Assembly: GCA_016617785.1 (NCBI GenBank)
Contig: JADILM010000005.1
Span: forward strand, 1,364,001-1,428,000
DNA from: Sporobolomyces roseus
Taxonomy: Eukaryota > Basidiomycota > Microbotryomycetes > Sporidiobolales > Sporidiobolaceae
Direction of reading: 5' to 3'
DNA: 64,000 bases
Shown: in pieces, positions 11,976 through 21,887 of the stretch
Numbering within the stretch: the first letter of the stretch is position 1
Layout: the number at the start of each line of letters is the position of its first letter
Position numbers and translations under genes: made by a program
The notes under the pieces: generated by a model
Told to the model about the DNA's origin: nothing
Seen by the model: the letters and a program-made list of their open reading frames with translations, nothing else
Databases searched by the model: none

Positions 11976-13267
11976 AAGGGGAAGTGAAAGGTGAGTACTC
12001 TCGCTAACAACAACGAGTCATCTTGCGAGACTGATCCTAGACGAAGCAAGCGTTTTCAGATTCTACGAAACGTCTTCGCTCACCTACTCCAACAACCCTC
12101 TCTCCCTCCTCTTCCCCTCGACTCTACAAGCGCCTACGTCCCTCTTCTCCTCCCGCCCGTCCAAATCGCACTCCATCCCCCTACTCTTCTCCACCTCTCT
12201 TCATCATCTCCGCTTCCCCTTCGGAAATAGTCCCCGATTCACACTACGCATCCTTCGGTCTCGGTTTCTCATACTCCTATTTCCCCTCGACCAATCCCAA
12301 TTCCTCATCCCTCGAGATTCTCGGCGAATCCCAAACTCCCCCTCCTCCTCCAACTCTCAAAGATTCAGATCCAGCATCTGGTCAAATCCTCAACCACTTG
12401 ATGCCCACTAAAAGTTGTTTCAATTGTTCTTCACCTGATCATTCACTCTCTCAATGCCCATTTCGTCGAGATCAGAACGAGATTCAGAAAAATCGTGAAT
12501 TATTCCAACAATCCAATTCCAACTCTTCTTCTTCCTATCATCGACTATCGGACTCACGTAACGACCCACGATTACCCTCCAACTCTCTGCCCTCCGACAG
12601 ACAGCGTTTCCTCCATTTCCACTCCCTATTCAAACCGGGCCTCGTTTCTTCTACTCTTCGACGTGCACTTGGACTAGCAGCGGAGAGCGAGGGGTACACG
12701 ACAGAGGAATTCCCTTGGATGGGTAGAATTCGGGAGTTGGGTTATCCGAATGGTTGGAGTTGGATCGAGGGTGAAATGAGTCCGGCTGAGAAAAGTAGGA
12801 GGGTTATTGAAAGTAGGAGAGGGGAGGGAGATGAGGAGTGGGAGTTTGAGGAAGTTCAAGTACTCGATATGTACGATGAGGAAGAGAAGGAGGAATTGGT
12901 TGAAACAAAACAAGCTTCTCCTGTTATTCGACCCTACGAGGATTCAACACCCCCATTACCTCCCAATTCACCACCACCTCTCCCACCTGGCCCACCTCCA
13001 CCTCCACCTCCACCTCCACCTCCACTAAGCCCCCCAGAAACAGAAGCAGTGAGAAAGATCAATCGTCAAGTCGATTATAAATCCTACTTGTTTGATTCGA
13101 GGACTCATTTCCTCAGTTTCTCGCCTGATCGATATTATGCCAGTCTCAATCGGGACGCAATAGAGACGAGCAAAGATGTGAGAGGGAAGCGGGAGGAGGA
13201 GGATGCGGGGGAAGAGGATGGAGAAGAGGAAATGGATTTTGGGGATAGTAGTGACGAAGGGATTTGA
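11924..13267 (+). CDS. Zinc-knuckle/PSP-domain protein, ZCCHC8-like
   Basis: A CCHC zinc knuckle CFNCSSPDHSLSQC (CX2CX4HX4C) at about 12416-12457 is followed by a PSP domain (FKPGLVSSTLRRALGL ... PWMGRIRELGYPNGW). That order is typical of ZCCHC8-family proteins, which work with RNA helicases in nuclear RNA surveillance. A poly-proline run (PPPPPPPPPPP) and an acidic tail ending at TGA 13265-13267 follow. The N-terminus was inferred: exon 1 at 11924-11990 (MDENHEYTDQGG) joins to 12060 across a 69-nt GTGAGT...TTTTCAG intron in the correct frame. That makes the start overlap the preceding gene. The domains are secure; the first exon is less so. Confidence 0.8.
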
Positions 13268-15256
13268 GTATGAGGTGAGGATTGAGCGAAGTTGTTGTTG
13301 TTATCATTATATTGGATTGAGTATGCTGAACGAACAGGAGTCGCTCGGGAACTGTCGAAGGAGAGCTTCTTTGACGAATTTTCACGAAAATTCGTGAGCG
13401 TTTCTTTTCGTCTCACTTCAGCTGAACGTATGCTCAGAGCTGCAAAGTCTGATCATTGTCGAGCAGAGTTGCTCGCACTACAGTATCTATGTCGACTTCG
13501 CAAGACCAGGAACCGTAGAGGAGGACTGATCGAAAATGAGGCCTCGTCTACTTTTTCGCAAAAGTCGGTCACGGTGACTTTGAACTGAGTCTCCCTGCGC
13601 TTCGTTTGGGCAGTACTTGTTCATTCTACGGCTCTTCCTTTCCTACAACGGGGCGGTAGACGCCAGATTGAGGGAGAAATGGTTTCTCGATGTCCTTGCG
13701 AAAAACTCGTTTCGCTGCTTCTCTCTCTTCCTCTGCGCACGTGCGAGCGCAGTTGACTCTCGATTTGAAATTGCACTGACTTCTTCTTCTTCCATCTCTG
13801 CCAAGCATGTCTCGACAACTTTACTTCGATCAAAACGGTCTCGTATCAATCAATCTTTGAGATTGCTTTCTGCTTCTTGCTTCCTCTTCCCTACCTTTCT
13901 CTGCTGCTGCTTTGCTTTGCTGCTTCTGTTTTCAACCTTCGACGCCACCTATGATCTACAGTGCTCGGAGGCATTTCTCAGGACCCCTTCTGGAGCCCGC
14001 AATTCTTCTTCAAATTATTTGAGCCCGACGCCGTTCGATTCGTCTCGCCGAGAGGAGCTCAAAAACCACCTTTTCAGCTTTTCGCACTTTGTATTCAATT
14101 AGGCCTTATTAATAGACAATAAAGCGATAGTTTTGCCTATTAAGCTTTGTAATGCGCCAAATCTGAGGGGTCGGAAAAAGTTTTCCAGCTTCCGCTTTCG
14201 CCCTCCCCTGAGCCATTGATTGTCTTTGACATTACATATATTGTAATTGATGTAATCTAATTGCTGTAATGCGCCAAATTCTGGCCTCGAGAAAAGTAAA
14301 ATTTCTCAAACTTGCTTCTATGGAGCCAGGAAGCACAAGCCTGGTTGCCATCGATGTATAGAGGCCATACAAGGTGTTTCCAAGGCCAAAGGAGACGTGA
14401 CGTGAGAGGAGATACCGATTAAATATTTCTCGAAATTTGTTAGAGAAGGGGTCCCGAGAAATGCCTCCGAGCACTGTATCGCAGTACACGATGAATGGAG
14501 GAGACCGACCTTACGAAACGCACACAGATTCGGCTTTGACCAAAACTCTCCTCGCACCCCTTCGACAATCTCGCTTACTGAAGTAACTCGTGTCGGCCTC
14601 GCGAAGAGTTATAACCGGTCAGTTTCGTACTACTGTACTCCCAACCCCGCTCACCGACTCTGTAGGAAACGACGAAACTCGGTGAACGATGAGTTTTTAA
14701 GCTTTTTTCGCAAGTCGATTCGACTGAATTATGCCGTTTCTTCTAGTCGCAAGTCGAGTCACACCGGTCGCAGTATCGTAGGAGAAGATTGTCAAATGAA
14801 CCGTAGCGGCACGCGAGAGAGTAAAGCTCTGAGAAGAAGGGGTGAGTTTCAACTACGTCAAGTTCAATGAGGAGATTCAGAGGGTCGGTCTCGATTTCGT
14901 TGTGGATCGCAGTTTTAAAGGGGAAACATCGAGAAATAGACCTCGGGGCGTTCAGATTTAGCTGCAGATCTCATTCGGATTCTCGGGGGGAAGTCGTATG
15001 AGAACACTTTCGGCTCAAAAACAGCGTCATTTTCGCATCTCAAGATCTTCGGCTTCAACCTCTCTTTTAGTTCGCTCTGCTCTTGCTTCTCCTCTCCTCT
15101 CCTCTTTCCTTTCACCAGCTTCGAGTACTCTTCAAGTTCTTCGTCAACTGTCAATCTTCCGCTACTCCTTCTAAACTTTTCGACCTTCAAGCCTACTCCA
15201 TCTCCTGTCTCTCCCTCTCTCTTCTTCTCGCCCAAACTCCCTCAGCTTCAAGAACT
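13268..15256. other. Gene-poor gap upstream of the opsin gene
   Basis: About 2 kb without a convincing protein gene; open frames on both strands are short and low in protein-like composition. It contains a perfect 9-bp-arm hairpin at 13374-13395, a ~520-bp segment bounded by 35-bp inverted repeats (13957-13991 and 14444-14478), and a 15-bp direct repeat TGTAATGCGCCAAAT at 14148-14162 and 14265-14279. The 14.1-14.3 kb part is visibly AT-richer than the genes. The last few hundred bases are presumably the opsin promoter and leader. Confidence 0.6.
13957..14478. repeat. Segment bounded by 35-bp inverted repeats (MITE-like)
   Basis: The left arm 13957-13991 begins TACAGTGCTCGGAGGCATTT. The right arm 14444-14478 is its reverse complement with a single mismatch over 35 bp (CTCAGG against CTCGGG). 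The interior is about 450 bp, non-coding, and includes two copies of TGTAATGCGCCAAAT. No target-site duplication is obvious, since bases just outside the arms differ. It could be a small non-autonomous element, the remnant of one, or two oppositely oriented copies of a dispersed repeat. Confidence 0.6.
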
Positions 15257-16748
15257 ATGGAATCCACTCTCAACCTCGCCAAGAGGGCTAACGATGTCCT
15301 CAACCAAAACCCTGTATGTCCCATTCTCTCTGTAACCGATCTCGTACTTTTCGCTGACCTCGCACTCTCTCTTTTTCTCCTCTTCTTTCTACTTCGGCTT
15401 CCCTTCTTCTTGTAAATCAGCTCGTTGCCAACATCGATATCACCACTGCCGCATCTGATTGGTTATGGGCCGTCTTCGCTGTCATGCTCGTTTCCGCCAT
15501 GGGTCTCTTCGGAATGTCCTTCAAGCGACCCGTCGGTGAGCGAGCTTTCCACGAGCTCGCCGCTGCTATCTGCTTCACTGCCTCCATTGCCTGTGAGTTT
15601 CGCACATCTCTTCAGAAGACACGGCGAATTTTCGAACATTAACTCGACTTTCGTTTTGTTTCTCTTCGACCAGACTTCGCTATGGCTTCCGACCTCGGCG
15701 CCACGGCCGTACAGGTCGAGTACATTCGCGGAGGAACTCTCGGTCAAAACTGGGTCGACGTCGGAGTTCAAAACCCTACTCGTTCGATCTGGTACGCTCG
15801 ATACATCGACTGGACCATCACCACTCCTCTTCTCCTCCTCGAACTCGCTTTCACTACCGGTCTTCCCCTTTCCCAAATCTTCATCCTTATCTTCTTCGAT
15901 ATCGTGAGTTTGATCCGTCGCAGAAACGACGATTCTCGTTTTCGAACATTTCGCTGACTCTACTCGAATTGCTCAGGTCATGATCATCACCGGTCTCATC
16001 GGAGCTCTCGTCCAATCCGTTTACAAGTGGGGATTCTTCGCCTTCGGTTGCGCTGCCCTCGTCGTCATCTGGTACATGCTCCTCATCCCCGGTCGTGCTT
16101 CCGCCGCTCGTCTCGGTTCCGACTTCTCCAGGACTTACCTCACGTCAACTATCATCCTCTCCACCCTCTGGCTTCTTTACCCCATCGCGTAAGTCCCGCT
16201 TCATCGAAATACGGAACCTTTTGAAATTTTCGAAATCTTCTCCCTCTCTTCCTTGCCGCAATCTCTCTCTTTCACCTTCGAACTCGTACTGACCTCTCTT
16301 GTGATGTGTAGTTGGGGACTCGCAGATGGGGGGAACGTCATAACTCCTACTGTACGTCTTTGGTCGTCTTCTGTTGCGTTCCGACGAGCAAAACTGATGT
16401 CTAATCTTCATTTTACAGGGTGAAATGGTCTTCTACGGTGTCCTCGATCTCCTAGCCAAGCCCGTCTACTGCTTCATCCACGTCATCTCCGTCTCCAAGC
16501 TCGATTACAACCGCCTCGGTTTCTCCTCGGGCAAGTACTCCGATGGTGTCGACGCCCGTCTCCGCAACGAGAAGAACGGAGCCTACTCTGCCGCCGCTAC
16601 TCCTCGTGCTTCAATGGCTCCTTCCCCTCACGGTGCCGCCGCTACCCCTGCCTGGGTCCCTGGATCGAACACCAACAACACCTCCTCAGCTTCGACTCCC
16701 GCCAACCCCGACTTCCACCACACCAACCACGTCGTCGAGTCCGCATAA
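15257..16748 (+). CDS. Microbial (fungal) rhodopsin, predicted light-driven proton pump
   Basis: A seven-helix retinal protein of 346 residues in six exons: 15257-15313, 15421-15592, 15674-15903, 15977-16188, 16312-16351 and 16419-16748. All phases agree. Helix C reads RYIDWTITTPLLLLELAF: Arg82 and the Asp85-type proton acceptor are kept, and Glu occupies the Asp96 donor position (bacteriorhodopsin numbering). Helix G reads YGVLDLLAKPVYCF with the counter-ion Asp212 and the retinal-binding Lys216. Glu in PTGEMVFYG matches Glu204. The Ser/Ala/Pro-rich C-terminal tail is about 80 residues. It resembles the CarO/Leptosphaeria-type fungal pumps. Membrane location is expected; plasma or internal membrane cannot be told. 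Confidence 0.95.
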
Positions 16749-17199
16749 GCGACCCGGTCTTCGTCTTCTCTCCCGCATACCTTTATATCGAACATCGCGA
16801 TTTGTACATAGATGCGTTTGCTTCGACTCTTCAAATCCATCTCCTCCTCTTTGCATATAGTTCTCTCACTCTACACCCTTACACTATCTAATTTGCTCTC
16901 TTGTCTCTCTTAATCTAACCCTTGTCGTCCTCAATAACGCAATCCCAACCACCTGTTTATATCTGCTCTTCTTCGTCGCTGCCAATCCTCCCTTTGCGAG
17001 AGAAAGCGGTCCTCGCACCCTTGTCTGCTTCTTCGAGAGCTTGTTCGCGTGATATTCTTCTCTCGGTGGCTCCAAAGCATTGCCTCCCATTCGAAAGCAC
17101 AATTTACGAAACTCGAGTTTTCACTTTTCCAACTTTGCGAAATCAACGTGGAAAAGAACCGGTTCTGATTCAACCACCTCAGTCGAAACTCACAACGAT
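16749..17199. other. Intergenic gap between opsin and methyltransferase
   Basis: About 450 bp containing the opsin 3' UTR (T/C-rich) and the leader of the next gene. An in-frame extension of the next gene reaches back to 17080 but starts with TTG, so it is not taken as coding. Nothing else is seen. Confidence 0.5.
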
Positions 17200-18627
17200 A
17201 TGTCAGGCTCTGCAGTAGCTCAGTTAGCACAGGCGGCTTCTTCATTGGACTTGGGCGCCGTCCCTTCAGCCTCAGATTCGACTTCTTCACCTTCATCTCA
17301 AACTCCATCTCACACCTCCACATCAGCTTCTACGGCTACAGCGCAAGCTCCAAAGTCATCCAAGAAGCCTCGAAAAGCTCGTATACCTCTCACTGGACCT
17401 CCTGAAGGTGAAATCGACTCAGTCTCTTTCACTCTCCTCTAAAAACTCACTCATTTTCACTACAGCCATTCTCGCAAAGAATCGAATTGCAGCAGCAGCA
17501 TTCTGGGTTGAAAAGACTGTCAAGCACGCCGGTGCAAACTGGAACCAATTCTATACGAATCATCAATCGACTCCATTCTTCAAGGATAGACATTGGATCA
17601 ATCGAGAATGGGATATGGAGAGTAAATTGGGTCAGGGGGAGGGAAAAGGAAAGGGGAAAGCTATCCTAGAGACGGGTTGCGGAACCGGTGCTTTCATCTA
17701 TCCGTGAGTTTCAAAAGTTGAGTGAAAACCTGAGGTGAAATGCTAATCTTTTCACGTTTTTTGATAGTCTGCTCGAGATCTATCCTGAAGCGAAATATGT
17801 CGGATTTGACTTTGCTGCCAAGTGAGCCTCTCATCTTCTTGTTTGCACGACGTTCCACTGACCCTTCATTTCTTGCTGGACAGAGCGGTCGAGTTGACCA
17901 AAGTACGTTTTTCTCCTGTGTTCTCTCGAGATACTGTTGCTGATCACTAGCTATCCGTAGGCTCACCCTTCGCACGACCCATCGAATGTTCACATTTTCC
18001 AACACGACCTGACAGAACCTTCGACTGCACCGTCTCTCGCCGCTCGACTCGCCGATGTCCCTACAGAATTCGGTCCATCGATAGACCAGTTCGATATCGT
18101 CAGTCACGTCTTTGTGTTGTCGGCGTTGGCACCGAGAAATCATGCGAAAGCTGTCAAAACTTTGATCAGGGTTCGTCAAACTCTCTTGATGTCCTCTATC
18201 TGAAACTGATCTTCCGAGTTCCCTTCAGCTCCTCGCACCCGGCGGCACTCTCCTCTTCCGAGACTATGCTCTCCACGATGAAGCTCAACTTCGATTCCAC
18301 TCGTTACCTTCAGCATCCTACGCTAGCGTCCCCTCTCTTCTCTCCGCACAAACCGACTCTACCGCTCCAGATTCACCCTCCGCTGAGTCCGCATCCGACT
18401 CGACCACTTCCGAAGCGAATCGACCTTGGTACAAACGAGGAGATCAGACCATGACCTACTTCTTCACGGCTGAGGAAGTTCAAGCATTGATCGATGAAGC
18501 TTGTCGAGAGTCGGGTAGGAAAGTCGAGGGAAGCGTTGAGATTGTCGAGAGGAAACTGGAGAACAGGGCGCAAGGATGGGGTTGTACGAGGAGGTTTGTA
18601 CACGGTAGTTGGACGAGAGTAGACTAG
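17200..18627 (+). CDS. tRNA N3-methylcytidine methyltransferase (Trm140/METTL2-6-8 family)
   Basis: A SAM-dependent methyltransferase that in this family makes m3C32 in the anticodon loop of tRNA-Thr/Ser/Arg. The start is ATG 17200 (MSGSAVAQLAQAA), then a Ser/Thr-rich linker and a basic stretch (SSKKPRKARIPL). The family block WNQFYTNHQSTPFFKDRHW is followed by SAM motif I (ILETGCGTGAF), VGFDFAAKAVEL, DIVSHVFVLSALAP and LLAPGGTLLFRDYA. RGDQTMTYFF and a C-terminal RRFVHGSW complete the family pattern. Introns lie at about 17409-17466, 17704-17768 and in the 17.8-18.2 kb region. The TAG is at 18625-18627. A tRNA gene lies just downstream on the other strand. Confidence 0.9.
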
Positions 18628-18810
18628 TCTAGTAATTTATCGTATCTTTCGACCCGAAGTCAGCGTGGCCTTGTCGTCGAGAGTGAGTGGAAGGCAGCGC
18701 AGCCGAGAGATACCTGCTGCATGGCGTGAAGCTCGAGTGCAAACGTATACGACTTCCAACGAGGTGGAAGCGAAAAGCAGCAAAAAGAATCGCTCGCTGT
18801 CGAAGCGAGC

Positions 18811-18814
18811 AAAA
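18811..18814 (-). terminator. Pol III terminator of tRNA-Gly copy 1
   Basis: AAAA on the plus strand (TTTT on the transcribed strand) begins 3 nt past the tRNA 3' end, the usual RNA polymerase III stop. The same short run follows copy 2. Confidence 0.6.
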
Positions 18815-18816
18815 GA

Positions 18817-18888
18817 TGAGTCGTACGGGAATCGAACCCGTCCCGCGAGCTTGGAAGGCTCGCATGATAACCACTTCACCAACGACCC
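18817..18888 (-). tRNA. tRNA-Gly (anticodon TCC), copy 1
   Basis: 72 nt, no intron. The acceptor stem GGGTCGT pairs with ACGACTC, with discriminator A. The anticodon arm has stem GCGAGC/GCTCGC and loop CTTCCAA, giving anticodon TCC (reads GGA). The T arm CGGGTTCGATTCCCG carries a perfect B box. The A-box region is TGGTGAAGTGG. The body is identical to copy 2 at 35271-35342. Confidence 0.95.
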
Positions 18889-18912
18889 GATGAAGAGGGA
18901 GGCGGAACAACA

Positions 18913-18921
18913 ATATATATA
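18913..18921 (-). promoter_or_regulatory. TATA-like element upstream of tRNA-Gly copy 1
   Basis: An ATATATATA run 25-33 nt upstream of the tRNA 5' end, followed on the plus strand by CCTG. The same TATATATACCTG block sits at the same distance from copy 2, the spacing expected for TFIIIB/TBP placement. Confidence 0.55.
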
Positions 18922-19092
18922 CCTGTGGAAACGCAATCTTCGGCTATAGAGTGTGAGCGAAAACTTGCTGTTCTCTTGCTCTCCTCCGAGCCGACATCAA
19001 GCAGAAGAGGTAAAGCATTGGATTGTGGTAGGCAAGACAACGAAAACAAGCTACAGAACTGAACGGAGAGGAAACGACAGCAAGCTTTTTCT

Positions 19093-20085
19093 TCACAAAG
19101 AACCCCATTCCTGCATACCAGTCGTGTCGAAGCTAGGTGGATTCTTTCGATTACGTTGTTCGAGCCTGACGACCTCGGTTTTGAGATCGTCAATTTGCTT
19201 GTCCAATTGTTTGAACTTTTGCACTTGACGCGAACAGTCTTGCTCGTGCTGAGCAAGGTTACGAAGCGTGAGCCTACTCGTGCATCCAGTCCTCATTCGA
19301 CAGCTATTCATAGAGAGGTGAGTGAGCGACGAGAATGACGGAAAAGCGGAAGAACGTACCTGAACTGATCGCAAAGTTGATCGTGCTGTGCGCTATCCTT
19401 TCGAAGGAACGACTTGCAATACTGTCCGCCTCTACGACAGGGGATCATCTTCTCAGGACATTGGTCGAGATCGTGCCAGGATTTCGCGGAACGAAGCATC
19501 TCGAGACCGCAAGATTCGCAGGCAACTCTTTGACGGGCGCAGACCTGTCGGGACTCTACAGTCAGTATCCTTGCTGCAGAATAGGAATGTTCGACTCACC
19601 TTTTCGATATGAGTCGTACGATCACTGTAGGAACCATTCCAGTTGCAAGCAGTCGAAGAGCAGCGTACTCTTGCGAAACCAAATCAAGTCGTCAGCGTTC
19701 AGCCGATGAAGCGACTTTTTGGCGCGAAGAGCGTAAGTTGGACTTACTTGAGATCCTTGATGATTCGTTCGGCGTACGGAGAAGGAACGAGAGAAGCCGT
19801 CTGACTGCTCTCGCGACGAACTGGACACCTCTTTCGACTCCTGAAGTGTCTGACGATGCAATCGTGACAGGCTAGATGTTGGGATGAGCAGACTTGCTGA
19901 GGATGCTCGAGCACTTCGAGGCAGACTGCAGAAATCAAGATGCATAGAGAGAGGATCTGGGAGAGAGCAGCGAAATGAGAGTCAGCTGGCGAACGGGAGG
20001 ATATGACGAGGACTGAAGTGGGCCTACTCGGACATTTGAGATGATCAGCTACCTCTCCGACAAAGATTGATCGCTCGATACCCAT
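19093..20085 (-). CDS. RING/TRAF-type zinc-finger protein, paralogue A
   Basis: A predicted E3-ligase-like or adaptor protein. The start MGIERSIFVGEVADHLKCP (ATG 20085) is chosen by match to paralogue B. A RING-like finger follows: CPIC, then C..H..C..C in VCSSQHLACHDC, ending CPVR, so the last Cys ligand is absent. TRAF-type fingers come next (VRCSSTACNWNGSYS; CESCGLEMLRSAKSWHDLDQ; CRMRTGCTSRLTLRNLAQHE), then a coiled coil (QVQKFKQLDKQIDDLKTEVV). The TGA is at 19093-19095. At least four introns, phases consistent. A tandem duplicate of the gene 335 bp upstream. The substrate is unknown. Confidence 0.8.
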
Positions 20086-20419
20086 TCTTGTCGAGGGAAG
20101 AGGGGAGGAGGTCGGAGGCGAACGGCTCAAATTGAACGAAACGAATGCTGTTACTACCTGAGATAGCTTCAGGTGGTGTTGATCAAGGTAAATCAGACCT
20201 CTTGACTCCTGTGAGGTGAATGCTGAGTTGAGAGAGAGGAGAAAGGTGGAGCTGAACTTGCAAAATCGACTTTCGCAAGCGCTCTCACTCTACCTGATCG
20301 AAACTCGACACATCCACAAGAGACAAGAAGAGTATTGCAAGCGGGAATAATAGCATAACGACAGATAGAAAACCGATCACCTCAACTCGACGACAATGAC
20401 ACTATAAAACGAAACACCT

Positions 20420-21528
20420 CTACTCGACTTCTACTCCCACCTTCTCCTTGGGTTTGACGACTTCTGAAGTAAGTGTGTTGTTCTCTGCAGATAGTTTAGC
20501 GTTCTCTTGATGCAACAATGCCATATCCTTCTCGAGTGATTCCTTCGCAAGCCGTGCTTTTTCCTTCCTCTTCCTCTTCTTGTCTCCACCACTCAAAGTT
20601 CCGGTTGATCCTCGTTTGTTCGAACGCTTCTTCCCGACTTGCTCCCGAAGCTGTTGAATCTCATCTCGCAACCTTTGACATTCGTTTTCGTGAGCTTGTA
20701 AATTTTCGAGGTTCGTACGAGTAGGACAGGTCGGATCGACGCGGCATCTATTAGCGATAGAGATGGAATCAGTCTCGCGCCAGGTCGAAAAGGAAGTCGA
20801 TTCAGACTCACCGACAGTTCTGACACTCCTCGGCGTGTTCGTCTAGTTCGTTGCGATAAAACTCTCCACACTCTTCACCGCCATGAGGGCAGATGAGCAG
20901 AACCTCTTCACAATCATCTCAAACATGATCGTCCAATTCGTTCGCGGTCACTTCCTCGCTGCAGAATTCACACTCGACTTCCCTCTCTTCGCAGGTCTGT
21001 CGTCGCAAGTCTCGTCAACATGAGTAGGTTTCGACGACTCCAACAAGGATGGCACATACCTGTCGGTGCTCTTCGTACTCGGCATAAGTGTCCATCCAAG
21101 CGCAGCCAAACTCACACATTAATCTATGACTCGGAGTGGGTATATTCGGTGAGCTTGTTAGCGCTCGTTTCGAAAAGCAAGACGAGACACGTACTCGAGA
21201 GACCTCAAAGCCCGTTCAGCGAAGCGAGCTGTCGCGAGGCTTTGCTGGATGAACGTTTCCTGACAGTTTGCCTCAGGACAGCGCTTCTCTTCATTGTGCG
21301 ATTCACCTCTTCCGAAGAGCCAACGTACGCAAGTGGCGCACGCGACATGCTGATCTACGCAAGTCTGCTGTGGCTCCTCAAGGGTATCGAAGCACACTAG
21401 CGGGATAATTTCGGAGTCAGCGAGAATCCAAGAGCATCTGAAAACGATTATGTCGAGAGAGGGTGCTTACAAGGACAAACGAGATAATCTAGTACCTCCT
21501 CCAAGAAGAGACTGCGGTCCACTCCCAT
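20420..21528 (-). CDS. RING/TRAF-type zinc-finger protein, paralogue B
   Basis: Starts MGVDRSLFLEEVLDYLVCPL (ATG 21528), the same N-terminus as paralogue A. The RING is nearly complete: CPLC, C..H..C..C in TCVDQHVACATC, then CPEANC, which keeps the final Cys. TRAF-type fingers follow, including CPHGGEEC and CRCRVDPTCPTR, then a long coiled coil (RLRDEIQQLREQVGKK). The coiled coil contains a very basic block (GDKKRKRKEKARLAKES) that could act as a nuclear signal. The TAG is at 20420-20422. Likely roles are ubiquitin ligation or scaffolding by homology to TRAF/RING proteins; no partner can be named. Confidence 0.8.
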
Positions 21529-21887
21529 CTTGTAGCTGCTTGTACCCGTAGAGAGATAGGTGATATTGAGTGAAAGAGTGATGAGAGAAACAACAGCGCT
21601 CGAGCGGTGACCTGAGAGTCGAGAAGACGGCTTCTGGAGATACCGAGTAAAGTCTTGATAGCTGGAGGAGTCCGCCGAGGAGACCAGAGTGATGTATCGA
21701 AGCGAGAGAGCAAGAGATGGCGAATCCATTTCTCCAATTCATCCTGCATGCATTGAATCACCGAAGCTTGAGAGCCTCGAGCTATCCAGTATGCTCTCCG
21801 CTCAGGCCATCACAGCGATTCTTGCCCTATTGAAAGAAACCCGTGTCGTAATTTCGGATCCGAATGTTGCGAAAATCGTCAACTCAC

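Larger units (their letters stand above)
18628..19092. other. Intergenic gap containing a tRNA-Gly gene
   Basis: 465 bp between the methyltransferase and the first RING/TRAF gene. The only feature recognised is the tRNA-Gly gene and its TATA-like and T-run signals, listed separately. No protein-like open frame. Confidence 0.5.

Noticed and set aside
14232..14557. Open frames inside the inverted-repeat segment as a transposase remnant
   Set aside because: They are short, overlap in three frames and show no transposase motif.
17080..17199. Basic N-terminal extension of the tRNA m3C methyltransferase that could be a mitochondrial presequence
   Set aside because: The in-frame extension begins with TTG at 17080; there is no upstream ATG, so ATG 17200 is used.
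20154..20178. Small palindrome ACCTGA-GATAGCT-TCAGGT upstream of RING/TRAF paralogue A
   Set aside because: Six-base arms are too short to be meaningful alone; a partial echo (TGAGATAGCTTCA) at about 33,570 was seen but no further repeat.
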